From Gemmatimonadaceae bacterium (lineage in GTDB: Bacteria; Latescibacterota; UBA2968; UBA8231), in assembly GCA_026706075.1 (NCBI GenBank), contig JAPOZM010000077.1, positions 1-62,688 of the forward strand: DNA of 62,688 nt. The letters run 5' to 3'. This document shows, piece by piece, positions 44,275-52,317 of this stretch. Each line of letters opens with the position of its first letter. The stretch's first letter is position 1. Below the pieces are notes generated by a model. The model ran no database searches, had not been told where the DNA came from, and was given only the letters and a program-made list of their open reading frames with translations. A program made the position numbers and the translations under genes.

Positions 44275-45077
44275 AACTCAGCTTCCACACCTGCGGCCTC
44301 GAATGGTGGTCCCTGGAGGACGCGATCAACGAGCTGGCCGACATCGGCTACGACGCCTGCGGGCCGATCCTCGCCCCCGGGGGCCACGTCGATCCGGAGA
44401 AGATCACCAGCAGCGAGATCGAGAGGTACAAGCAGCTGGCCGCCGACCGCAACCTGGCGATCAGCACCCTGAACCCCTGGAAGATCGGCGGCTTCGCCAC
44501 CAAGGTGGAGAGCGGCGAGACGGAGCGGTTCTTCCGGCGGGCCCTCGACCTGGCCGCCGAGTTCGGCGCCGGCAGCGTGAAGTTCCTGGCCGGCAGCCAC
44601 CCCGACGGCGAGATGGACGGCTGGAAGGCGATGGTCAAGGTCTGCAAACGGCTCTGCCACCACGCCGAGCAGGTCGGCGTGGACCTGCTCATGCAGAACC
44701 ACGAGAACCAGCTCATCGACACCTCCAACTGCTTCGCCCTGCTGCGCCACCACGTCGGGTCCGAGCGCCTGCAGGCCACCCTCGACGTCTCCAACATGGC
44801 GATCCTCATGGAGGACCCCTGCCGCGCCATCCACGACCACGCCGACAGCATCCGCTACGTCCGCATCAAGGGCATGCTCCTCCACTACCCCTACGCCACC
44901 CAGTGCGCCCCCGGCGCCCCCGGCGACATCGTCGACTGGAAGGCGGTCTTCACGGCGCTGAAGGAGGTCGGCTACACCGGCTACATCGAGCCCGTCACCT
45001 ACCCGTGGTTCCCGCCCGACTTCCACCGGACCAACTACGAGTGGTGCCGCGAGATGGCGGCGGAGGTGGGGCTGTAG
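44271..45077 (+). CDS. Sugar phosphate isomerase/epimerase (second, distinct TIM barrel)
   Basis: 268 residues. ATG 44271 overlaps the sulfatase-fold stop (ATGA) and has a GGGAGGAAC ribosome site. Metal-site candidates are in LLMQNHENQLID, ATLDVSNMA, VRIKGM and GYIEPVTYPW, the xylose-isomerase-like pattern. It differs strongly from the other isomerase of the operon (38650), so the two act on different intermediates or in different directions. Last gene of the unit; a hairpin 14 bp later may end transcription. Confidence 0.9.
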   Translation: MKLSFHTCGLEWWSLEDAINELADIGYDACGPILAPGGHVDPEKITSSEIERYKQLAADRNLAISTLNPWKIGGFATKVESGETERFFRRALDLAAEFGAGSVKFLAGSHPDGEMDGWKAMVKVCKRLCHHAEQVGVDLLMQNHENQLIDTSNCFALLRHHVGSERLQATLDVSNMAILMEDPCRAIHDHADSIRYVRIKGMLLHYPYATQCAPGAPGDIVDWKAVFTALKEVGYTGYIEPVTYPWFPPDFHRTNYEWCREMAAEVGL

Positions 45078-45090
45078 GGAGGTAGCTGGG

Positions 45091-45116
45091 GCCGCGGGCC
45101 TGCATGGGCTCGCGGC
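45091..45116 (+). terminator. Hairpin after the carbohydrate operon
   Basis: A 10-bp GC-rich stem (GCCGCGGGCC with GGCTCGCGGC, one G-U pair) and a 6-nt loop, 14 bp after the stop codon. It lacks a T-tract, so a factor-dependent or stabilising role is possible. Confidence 0.5.
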
Positions 45117-45400
45117 TCGATCCCGGCCCTGCCAGGACCGGAGACCGTCCGCCGCGGCCCGGGCCAGGGAACCGTCGCCGGTTGCTGTGGTCTTCATGCC
45201 CGTAGAGACACCCCGTAGAGACACCCGGTAACATCTCGCACCGCCTCAGGTGTTCAATATGCACACAGCCTGCGCGATCCCGGCATCGCCGCCTTCGAGC
45301 AGGGACCGTGGACCCTCCTGGCCGTAACGCCGCTCGACACCGGCGCTCCCCCGGGCTCCACCGGCCCCCCGCCCGGACCGCCTTCCCTATCTTCGCGCAA
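45117..45400. other. Leader region before the TonB receptor
   Basis: 284 bp without a convincing gene. It contains two adjacent copies of CCCGTAGAGACAC (14-bp period, about 45199-45225) and then CTCGCACCGCCT, which only faintly resembles the WYL-linked promoter motif found further right. No riboswitch fold is recognised. Confidence 0.45.
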
Positions 45401-47719
45401 ATGAACGACGACTCTGAAGCGGCCCCGCCTCCTGCCAACCGTCCCCGGATGGATCGATGGCTGGGGGCCATGTTCCTGGCGGCGGTCGTGGTCGCGGCCC
45501 CGGCCGGGGGAGAGTCCGCCGGGACGGCCACGGTCAGCGGCTTCGTGCGCGACCTCCGGGACGGCGAGAGCCTGCCCTACGCCGCGGTCTCCGCCACCGT
45601 GGACGGCCGGGAGACCGGCACGCTGAGCAACGCCGACGGCTACTACGCCCTGCCGGGCATCCGGCCGGGGACCCTCGTGCTCACCGTGCGCCACATCGGC
45701 TACGCGGCGCACCGGGACACGCTCTCCCTGGCGGCCGGCCAGGCGTTGCGCCGCGACATCGAGTTGGAGCGGGAGGAGCTGAAGATGGCGGCCGTCGTCG
45801 TCGAGGCCGAGGCGGAGGAGGCGGACAGCGAGCTGAGCCGGCAGGCGAGCGTCGTCCTCGTGCCGATGAAGTCCCTGCAGAAGATGCCGGCCATGGGCGA
45901 GGCCGACCTGCTGCGCAGTCTGCATCTGCTGCCGGGCGTCCAGGCGGCGTCGGACTACAGCAGCGGGCTCTACGTGCGCGGCGGCGGACCCGACCAGACC
46001 GGCATCCTCCTCGACCAGGTGCGTCTCTACAACCCGTCCCACGCCTTCGGCTTCTTCTCCACCTTCAACCCGGACGCCATCAAGGACGTCACCTTCTACA
46101 AGGGAGCCTACCCGGCCCGCTACGGCGGCAACCTCGGGGCCGTCCTCGACGTGCAGAACCGCGACGGCAACCGCCGCCGCTTCAGCAACACCGGCGGCGT
46201 CAGCATGATCTCCAGCCGCCTCGTGAGCGAGGGCCCCCTGGGCCGGGGATCGTGGATGGCGGCCGGCCGGCGCACCTACATCGACCCGGCCCTGCGGGCG
46301 CTGCGCCGGAGCGCCGACGACCTCGACGGCCTCGGCTACTGGTTCTACGACCTCAACGCCAAGATCAACACCCAGCTGACGCCCGACGACAACCTGATGG
46401 TCAGCGCCTACGGGGGCGCCGACCATCTCGACATCACGGTGAGCGACAGCACCAACACCCTCTCCTTCGGCAACGAGTGGGGCAACCGCGCCCTGACCGG
46501 GCGCTGGACGCACCTGTTCACGCCGGCCCTGTTCGGCCGCGCCATCCTCCTCTACTCCCGGTACCACAGCGACATCATCCTCGACCTCTTCGGCACCCCG
46601 GTCGAGATCCGCAACAAGGTGCGGGAGGTCACCCTCAAGGGGGACTTCGACTGGTTCGCCTCCCCGGACCACACCCTGCGCGCGGGAGTCGACCTCACCC
46701 GCTTCCGCTTCGATTACAAGGTGCGCTTCGAGGAGTACCGGGAGGAGCAGATCGTGGAGCCGTACCTGCTCTCCGCCTACGTCCAGGAAGACTGGCAGGC
46801 GACGCCCCTGACCGAGGTCCGGCTGGGCCTGCGCGGCTCCTGGTACGAGGAGGGAGGGCGCCTGTCCCTGAACCCGCGCTTCTCCCTGAGCCGGATCCTG
46901 CGGGAGGGCTGGCGGGTCAAGGTCGCCGGCGGCAGCTACCGGCAGTACCTGCAACTGGTGTCGACGGAGGGGTTCGGGGGCGGGGACGTCTGGGTCTCCC
47001 TCGACGAGACCGTCGAGCCCGGGCGCTCGTACCAGGGGGTCACGGGACTGGAGTGGGAGCCTTCCGGCGACTGGCGGGTCGGCCTCGAGTCCTACTACAC
47101 GGACCTGGCCAACCTCGTGGTCCTCGACGAGGACCAGGCGGAGAACGCGGAGCAGCGGACCTCGGAGGACGTCTTCAAGACCGGCGGGGAGGGCTACGCC
47201 GCCGGCCTGGAGCTGTTCGCCGAGAAGCGCCGCGGGCGCCTGACCGGCTGGCTGGGCTATACCCTCGGATGGACGCGGAGGAAGTTCCCGGAGGTCGACG
47301 AGGGCCGCGCCTTTCCGCCCAAGTACGACCGGCGGCACGACCTGTCGCTGACCGCCAGGTACACTTCGGGGCGCTGGACCTGGACGACCAGCCTGGTCTA
47401 CGCCACCGGCCAGGCCTATACCCCGGCCGGAGCCCGCTACACCCTGCGCGACCCGGCGTCGGGCCGCCCCGTGGACCGGCTCCTGGCGGCGCAGCGCAAC
47501 AGCGCCCGGATGCTGCCCTACCACCGTCTCGACGCCGGCGTGCGGCGCCAGGCCCGGCTCTTCGGCGCCGAGGTCGAGTACTACCTGCAGATCTTCAACC
47601 TCTACAACCGCCGCAACGAGTGGTTCATCCAGTACGACCCCGAGGACTCCGAGAGGGAACCGACCGTGGTCCGGATGCTGCCCATCGTGCCAACCTTCGG
47701 CTTCGACTTCAGGCTCTGA
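45401..47719 (+). CDS. TonB-dependent receptor with carboxypeptidase-like N-terminal domain
   Basis: 772 residues from ATG 45401. ATG 45449, directly before the signal peptide MDRWLGAMFLAAVVVAAPAG, is an equally good start. Residues about 45-125 are a carboxypeptidase-regulatory-like beta-sandwich (SGFVRDLRDGESLPYAAVSA; LSNADGYYALPGIRPG). A plug domain follows (LRSLHLLPGVQAASDYSSGL; YVRGGGPDQTGILLDQVRLY), then a 22-strand-type barrel ending in aromatic/Leu (FGFDFRL). It imports a large or scarce ligand across the outer membrane using TonB energy. The next gene encodes a DUF4249 lipoprotein, the usual partner of this receptor class. Confidence 0.9.
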   Translation: MNDDSEAAPPPANRPRMDRWLGAMFLAAVVVAAPAGGESAGTATVSGFVRDLRDGESLPYAAVSATVDGRETGTLSNADGYYALPGIRPGTLVLTVRHIGYAAHRDTLSLAAGQALRRDIELEREELKMAAVVVEAEAEEADSELSRQASVVLVPMKSLQKMPAMGEADLLRSLHLLPGVQAASDYSSGLYVRGGGPDQTGILLDQVRLYNPSHAFGFFSTFNPDAIKDVTFYKGAYPARYGGNLGAVLDVQNRDGNRRRFSNTGGVSMISSRLVSEGPLGRGSWMAAGRRTYIDPALRALRRSADDLDGLGYWFYDLNAKINTQLTPDDNLMVSAYGGADHLDITVSDSTNTLSFGNEWGNRALTGRWTHLFTPALFGRAILLYSRYHSDIILDLFGTPVEIRNKVREVTLKGDFDWFASPDHTLRAGVDLTRFRFDYKVRFEEYREEQIVEPYLLSAYVQEDWQATPLTEVRLGLRGSWYEEGGRLSLNPRFSLSRILREGWRVKVAGGSYRQYLQLVSTEGFGGGDVWVSLDETVEPGRSYQGVTGLEWEPSGDWRVGLESYYTDLANLVVLDEDQAENAEQRTSEDVFKTGGEGYAAGLELFAEKRRGRLTGWLGYTLGWTRRKFPEVDEGRAFPPKYDRRHDLSLTARYTSGRWTWTTSLVYATGQAYTPAGARYTLRDPASGRPVDRLLAAQRNSARMLPYHRLDAGVRRQARLFGAEVEYYLQIFNLYNRRNEWFIQYDPEDSEREPTVVRMLPIVPTFGFDFRL

Positions 47720-47720
47720 G

Positions 47721-48722
47721 ATGATGCCCCCATTCCTGCTGCTGCTGGCCCTCGCGCCGCTCCTCTCCTGTGACGCCCCCGGCCCCCTCAAGGCCGACCG
47801 CGATCCCGGGGAGCTCTTCGGCCCCGGCGAGGAGACGCTGATCGTGGTCGACGCCGTCCTCATCGTCGACGCGCCCCTGCCCCCGGTCCTGGTGCGGCGC
47901 ACGGAGGCGCCCGGGGCTCGCTACGAGGCCGCGGCCACCGGCGTGACCGGGGCCGAGGTCTCCATCCGCTACGGAGACGCTCTCTTCGAGTACCTCGCCG
48001 ACCCGGCCATGGCGGGACGCTACCTGCCGCCCGAAGACGCGCCTCGGGTCGAGCCGGGCGGCGAGTACGAGCTGCGGGTGACCAGCGGCGATGCCCCTGT
48101 CGTGAGCGCACGGACCCTTGTGCCGGCGAGGGTGCGCGTCGAGGAGCTGGTCTGGCTCGACGAGGATCTGGAGACGGAGCTGCAGCAGCTGAGACTGTTC
48201 TCCGAGATCGGCGACGGGGTCTACGACGCCGGGGAGAACCAGCTGGAGTATCCGCGGGGCCTGCTGGTCGCCCTGCTCGAGGACGCGGGCGAGACCGGGT
48301 TCTACCAGTTCGCCACGTTCAACCTGGAGAGCTACAGCCCGTACCTGCTCGACCTCGAGTGGATCGACGAGGGGGACTTCGAGCTGGACCGCCAGAACAC
48401 CACCCCCCTGCTGCGGGCCGAGGACAGCTACCTCTACCTGCCCTGGGACGGCATCTACCACGCCGGGCGCTACAAGGTCAGGCTCCACGCCGTCGACCGG
48501 AACTGGTACGACCTCGTGCGAACGGACAACATCGATGCGGAGCGCAGCGCCGGCGAGGCCGGGCAGTCCTTTCAGCGGCCCCTCTTCCACGTGGAGAACG
48601 GGATCGGCCTCTTCGCCTCGGCCTCGGTCGATTCCTTCGGCTTCTTCGTCCGGCCCGGGGGCAGCCCGCCCTGCTCCGGGTGCGAGTGCTGGGACTGCGC
48701 GGTGGCGCCGCCGGAGGAGTGA
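47721..48722 (+). CDS. DUF4249-family lipoprotein, TonB-receptor partner
   Basis: 333 residues starting one base after the receptor stop. The signal (FLLLLALAPLLSC) carries a lipobox with Cys at about 17. The mature protein has the DUF4249 pattern: early LIVVDAVLIVDAPLPPVLVR, two beta-sandwich modules with PRVEPGGEYELRV, and a late YLYLPWDGIYHAGRYKVRLH and NWYDLVRT. In Bacteroidetes this family sits next to TonB receptors and is presumed to be a surface-exposed ligand-binding lid. The extreme C-terminus is Cys-rich (PPCSGCECWDC), which is unusual and could bind metal or form disulfides. Confidence 0.8.
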   Translation: MMPPFLLLLALAPLLSCDAPGPLKADRDPGELFGPGEETLIVVDAVLIVDAPLPPVLVRRTEAPGARYEAAATGVTGAEVSIRYGDALFEYLADPAMAGRYLPPEDAPRVEPGGEYELRVTSGDAPVVSARTLVPARVRVEELVWLDEDLETELQQLRLFSEIGDGVYDAGENQLEYPRGLLVALLEDAGETGFYQFATFNLESYSPYLLDLEWIDEGDFELDRQNTTPLLRAEDSYLYLPWDGIYHAGRYKVRLHAVDRNWYDLVRTDNIDAERSAGEAGQSFQRPLFHVENGIGLFASASVDSFGFFVRPGGSPPCSGCECWDCAVAPPEE

Positions 48723-48726
48723 CGGG

Positions 48727-48763
48727 GGCCTCGGTGGTCGTTACGCGCCCCCCGCCAGAGGCC
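48727..48763. terminator. Inverted repeat between convergent genes
   Basis: GGCCTC (48727-48732) and GAGGCC (48758-48763) flank a partly self-complementary centre between the DUF4249 gene and the convergent AAA+ gene. It is a possible bidirectional terminator without T-tracts. Confidence 0.35.
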
Positions 48764-48771
48764 GCGTCTCC

Positions 48772-50949
48772 TCACCCGAACAGGCCCTCCCCCACCGCCC
48801 GGCCCGTCACCCCCCGGACCGCCTCCCTCAGCTGCTCCTCGACAAGCTCCGTCTCGCCCGCCGCTCCCGCACGCAGGGCCGCCCTCTCGATCGCCAGCTG
48901 CATCTGCGAGGCCCCGACTGGAAAGGCCTCCGCCAGGCCCTCCACGTCGATGGCGCCGGCCCGACGGCCGAGCCGCTGCCGCCACTGCTCGGCCCGCGTC
49001 TCCGCCCCCGCCGTGGTCACGTCCACCACCTCGTGGAGCAAGTGGTCCCAGCCTCTCAGGCCGCGGAACCTTCCGCCGCTGACGACGAACAGGACCGCCC
49101 GCGATTCCGTGCATCCGGCGAGAGTCCCCCTCACCAGCTGCCCCGCCTCGTCCTCTTTGTCGACGAGCCTTCCCAAGGGATCGGCGATGGCTACGATCTG
49201 CCCCGCCTGCGCCGCTGCCTCGATCAGCCCGAAGGGCCAGTCCTGCTCCCAACTCTCCCCTCGCGCTTCACGACCGGGTGCCTGACTCAGCTCTCCCAGA
49301 CGAACTCTCAGAACGGGCCGGTCCATCTCCGCCGCCACGGCGTCGGCCGCCGCCATGGCCGCCTCGAACCCCCCGCCCTGGAACAGCAGGCGAGCTCCCC
49401 CGAATTGCGGGCTCTCCGCACCCAGCCAGGAGCCCAGAAGCCCTTCCTTCCGGACAAGGGCCCTGGCCAGGCTCCTCAGCCGCTCCCTCAGTTCCTCGCT
49501 GGCGACCAGCTCGTCCACGAGCTGCCGCGGCCGGTAGCGCCGGCCAACCCGGGGTCCCTCGCAGACCCGGTCCTCCTGCAGCTGGCAGGCGGCTTCGAGA
49601 TCGGCCCGCCTCAGTGTGACCTCCCCTTCGCGCGCCAGGGCTTCGTTCACCGCCGTCTGGGCGGCGTTCTTGATGTAGCCGCCGGGCATGGGGTACTCCC
49701 GCGCCAGCCGCGCCAGATCCACGTCCGCCGCCAGGGGCGCCGAACCGAGGTGCAGCTCCCAGATCCGCCGACGGGCCGACTCCGAAGGCAGGGCGAAGGG
49801 CACCTTCACCGTGCAGCGCCTGTCGAGCTGGGACCCCAGCTCCTGCGGGTAGTTGGTGGCCATGACGACGATGCCCTCGAAGTGCTCCAATTCCCGCAGG
49901 AGGACGGGCAGCTCTCCGCTGTGCGGGGAACCCAGGTGCTCGCACTCATCGATGAAGAGGATGCCGTCCTGGAGACGGGCCTCGCGGAACAGACATTCCA
50001 GATCCTCGGCATCGAGACTGTACCTGCTCGGGTTCATCAGACTCACGAGGGGCCTTCCGGCGCGGCGGGCCAGGGCCCGCGCCAGCAGGGTCTTTCCCGT
50101 CCCCGGCGGCCCGTGCTCCAGGATCACGAGGGCGCTCCCGTAGGAGGCCGCCTCGGCCAGCCCCAGGTCCTGGCGGCGGGCACGGAACTCCTCGTAGTGG
50201 TCCACCATCCGAAGCAGCCGGCCGATCACCCCGTGCTCCATCACGACGTGCTCGACCGCCTCCGTGGTCCACTCCACCCGGCACGGACTGTCGTTCGGGT
50301 AGCGGTGCGTGTCCCCGCTCAACCACGAGACCACCCGCTGGGGCAGCCGCACCTCCACGTCCAGGATCGAAGGCTTGCCGTCGAAGGAATCCATCTGAAC
50401 CAGGTGGTGGGCGATCAGAGGCGCGTCGACCCCGAACCGCGCCCGCGACTCCATGGACTCGTCGACCCCCCTGTTGCACAGCACCCTCAGCAGATCGCCG
50501 ATGCACATCCCGTGGCCACCGCGGCCATCCCACTCCCCGAGCTCGAGTTGCTCGTACTGGTCCCGCAACTCGGGCGACAGGGCCATGAAGAACAGCAGCC
50601 ACAGCACCTGCCCGTCGAAGTCGGTCACCCCGCAGCATCGTTCCAGGAGTCCCAGGAAGGGCACTTCCGAGGCATCGCTCCTGTCCAGCCGCGCCTCGAC
50701 GACCTCCTGTTGACGCTTCAACTCCTGCTCCGAGGCCGCCATCCTTTGCCGCAACGGATCCCCCGGGGTCGGCTCCTCTGCGGCCTCACCCGACCCCTGG
50801 AGAGAAGGCCGATCCCGCTGCCGCAGTTTCCGTCGCAGTCCGGCGCACTGAAGCCGCAGGGCCACCTCCTCGTACTTCGCCTTCAGGAACTCCGCATTCT
50901 TCTCGTAGCCGCTCACCGGAAGGGGGACCACCTGCTCGCGCGCCGTCAT
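48772..50949 (-). CDS. AAA+ ATPase partnered with a ClpP-like protease
   Basis: 725 residues. ATG 50949 overlaps the clpP stop (ATGA). The N-terminal 250 residues are helical: a charged coiled-coil-like stretch (about 20-75), then CGVTDFDGQVLWLLFFMALS, similar to the winged-helix-like region in front of AAA ATPases associated with contractile injection systems (tentative). AAA module 1 is complete: Walker A GPPGTGKT (about 279), Walker B GILFIDECEHLG (about 329), sensor MATNYP and arginine finger region LDRRCTVKVPF. The C-terminal 280 residues repeat the AAA shape (LRVRLGELSQ; IVAIADPLGRL; VLFVVSGGRFRGL) without a Walker A, so module 2 is inactive. It is not a ClpX or ClpA relative. Translational coupling predicts it unfolds substrates for the ClpP partner. 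Confidence 0.82.
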   Translation of the reverse strand: MTAREQVVPLPVSGYEKNAEFLKAKYEEVALRLQCAGLRRKLRQRDRPSLQGSGEAAEEPTPGDPLRQRMAASEQELKRQQEVVEARLDRSDASEVPFLGLLERCCGVTDFDGQVLWLLFFMALSPELRDQYEQLELGEWDGRGGHGMCIGDLLRVLCNRGVDESMESRARFGVDAPLIAHHLVQMDSFDGKPSILDVEVRLPQRVVSWLSGDTHRYPNDSPCRVEWTTEAVEHVVMEHGVIGRLLRMVDHYEEFRARRQDLGLAEAASYGSALVILEHGPPGTGKTLLARALARRAGRPLVSLMNPSRYSLDAEDLECLFREARLQDGILFIDECEHLGSPHSGELPVLLRELEHFEGIVVMATNYPQELGSQLDRRCTVKVPFALPSESARRRIWELHLGSAPLAADVDLARLAREYPMPGGYIKNAAQTAVNEALAREGEVTLRRADLEAACQLQEDRVCEGPRVGRRYRPRQLVDELVASEELRERLRSLARALVRKEGLLGSWLGAESPQFGGARLLFQGGGFEAAMAAADAVAAEMDRPVLRVRLGELSQAPGREARGESWEQDWPFGLIEAAAQAGQIVAIADPLGRLVDKEDEAGQLVRGTLAGCTESRAVLFVVSGGRFRGLRGWDHLLHEVVDVTTAGAETRAEQWRQRLGRRAGAIDVEGLAEAFPVGASQMQLAIERAALRAGAAGETELVEEQLREAVRGVTGRAVGEGLFG

Positions 50950-51536
50950 CGCCGCACCTCCACCCCGCTGCGCCGGGCCGGCCGATCCTGCTGCACCTTG
51001 TCGGCGATCCCCACTTCCACCGCCTCCTCCGGCGTCAGCCACGTGTCCACGTTGCTCAGCAGCCGTTCGGTCACCTCCTCCTCGCTCGTCAGGTTGGAGA
51101 ACGCCAGGTAGTGGTCCACGAGGCGCCGGTGGAGGAGATCCTCCTCCTTGCGCCGCGCCACCAGCTCCGAGTGGTTGCCGAAGCTCAGGGCGCTGAACCG
51201 GTGGGAGAGGACGGAGGTGCGCGGCGTCAGGACCCGGTGGCCGGGCTCGCCGGCCATGAACACGGCCAGGGCCATGGAGGCCACCATGCCGACGCCGGTG
51301 GTGTAGACCGGCAGGCGCGACCAGTCCATCAGGTCGATCACGCCGAAGCCCGCCGCGCACTCGCCGCCGCCGGAGTTGATCATCAGCTGAATCAGGTCGA
51401 CCTCGTGGCCGACGTTGAACTCGATGATCTTCTCGCAGATCGACTCGGCCTTGCCGCCGTCGATGCCGCCGGAGAGGAAGATGATGCCGTGCTCGTCGAG
51501 GCCGCGGCGTTCGCTGGACTCCTTCTTGGGGGGCAT
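50946..51536 (-). CDS. ClpP-family serine protease
   Basis: 196 residues, usual ClpP size. The start is set at ATG 51536 by an AGGAG site 5 bp upstream. The catalytic triad is visible: Ser87 in GVGMVASMALAVFMAG, His112 in SVLSHRFS (25 residues later, as in E. coli ClpP), and Asp164 in NVDTWLTPEEAVEVGIAD. MINSGGGECAAGF is the oxyanion glycine loop. The N-terminus lacks a long propeptide. It would form the tetradecameric peptidase chamber. First gene of a two-gene operon preceded by one of the five WYL-linked promoter elements. Confidence 0.9.
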   Translation of the reverse strand: MPPKKESSERRGLDEHGIIFLSGGIDGGKAESICEKIIEFNVGHEVDLIQLMINSGGGECAAGFGVIDLMDWSRLPVYTTGVGMVASMALAVFMAGEPGHRVLTPRTSVLSHRFSALSFGNHSELVARRKEEDLLHRRLVDHYLAFSNLTSEEEVTERLLSNVDTWLTPEEAVEVGIADKVQQDRPARRSGVEVRR

Positions 51537-51578
51537 GTCGCTCCTCCGGGAAATGGGTTCGTCCGCGTTTGCCGTTCT

Positions 51579-51612
51579 GAACCTACCCGGGGGTGCGACA
51601 GATCGTGTCGGC
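51579..51612 (-). promoter_or_regulatory. WYL-regulon promoter element, site 1 (clpP operon)
   Basis: On the minus strand: a degenerate left half GCCGAC, ACGATCT, the right half GTCGCA, 7 bp, then GTAGGTTC as the -10-like box. It begins next to the stop of the lipoprotein gene upstream and lies 43 bp (from the -10 end) before the clpP ATG. Confidence 0.7.
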
Positions 51613-52065
51613 CTACATGAATAACGTGTCCTCGTCCTCGAAGACCGCACCGCTGTCGGTCTCGAACCTCAGCTTCATCGTGGCGAAGACGTCGCTGCCG
51701 TACTGGCTCACCTCCGATCCGCCGAGGATGATCACGTGGCCCCACACTTCCCGGCCCAGCAGCGTCTCGTACTTCTTGAAGTCCGACTTCTCCACCTCGT
51801 AGGTCTTGGTGAAGAAGACTCTGCTCTCGTTGTCATAGTCGACGAACCAGACGGTCAGGGTGCCGTCGGCCGAGGTGTAGGCGAGATCCTCGTCCTGAAG
51901 GGAGTACTGGATCTTGTACCCGCCTCCCTCCTTGGTGACGAGCACGCTCGTCATCAGGGCCGGCTTCCCGCCCGGGGCCTCCAGCTCCAGCAGTTTCGAC
52001 ACACCGCACGCAGCCGTCAGCGACAGCACGGCAAGGACGAGCACTCCCCTCGCAAGGGTCTTCAC
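51613..52065 (-). CDS. Small lipoprotein, WYL-regulon member 2
   Basis: 150 residues from GTG 52065, chosen for the GGAAGGAGAGACAGC leader and the lipoprotein signal (LVLAVLSLTAAC, Cys at about 20). The mature part is beta-rich (TSVLVTKEGGGYKIQYSLQD; GTLTVWFVDYDNESRVFFTK; DVFATMKLRFETDSGAVF) with acidic residues at the end. It looks like a single Ig/transthyretin-like sandwich. No family is recognised. It has its own promoter element upstream and ends directly at the clpP element, so it is separately transcribed from clpP but in the same regulon. Confidence 0.75.
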   Translation of the reverse strand: MKTLARGVLVLAVLSLTAACGVSKLLELEAPGGKPALMTSVLVTKEGGGYKIQYSLQDEDLAYTSADGTLTVWFVDYDNESRVFFTKTYEVEKSDFKKYETLLGREVWGHVIILGGSEVSQYGSDVFATMKLRFETDSGAVFEDEDTLFM

Positions 52066-52126
52066 GCTGTCTCTCCTTCCTTGTAGGGTGGGCAGGCGAT
52101 TCCTTGGGGAATCGTCCAGGCAAAGG

Positions 52127-52161
52127 GAAGCTGCCCCCGAGGTGCGACAGATCGCGTCGCG
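52127..52161 (-). promoter_or_regulatory. WYL-regulon promoter element, site 2 (lipoprotein)
   Basis: Minus strand: CGCGAC, GCGATCT, GTCGCA, 8 bp, then GCAGCTTC. It lies in the divergent gap with the TonB receptor gene, 62 bp before the lipoprotein start. The orientation points to the lipoprotein. A TATATT at 52220 could serve the receptor on the other strand. Confidence 0.7.
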
Positions 52162-52317
52162 ACCGCGGGGAGGGAAACGGGGCGACCGGGCTCCGGGCTT
52201 GGGGCCGGGCCTCTCGATGTATATTCCCGCCGCCTGCCTGGCGGCGCGGCTCCGTCGGTCTCCGGACCCTGGGGCGGCTGCAGGCACCACCCCCCTTGGC
52301 TTCAGGAGAAGAGACCG

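Noticed and set aside
45225..45260. CTCGCACCGCCTCAGGTGTTC upstream of the TonB receptor as a sixth WYL-linked site
   Set aside because: It lacks GATCTG, the left half and a proper -10 box at the right spacing. The resemblance is partial only.
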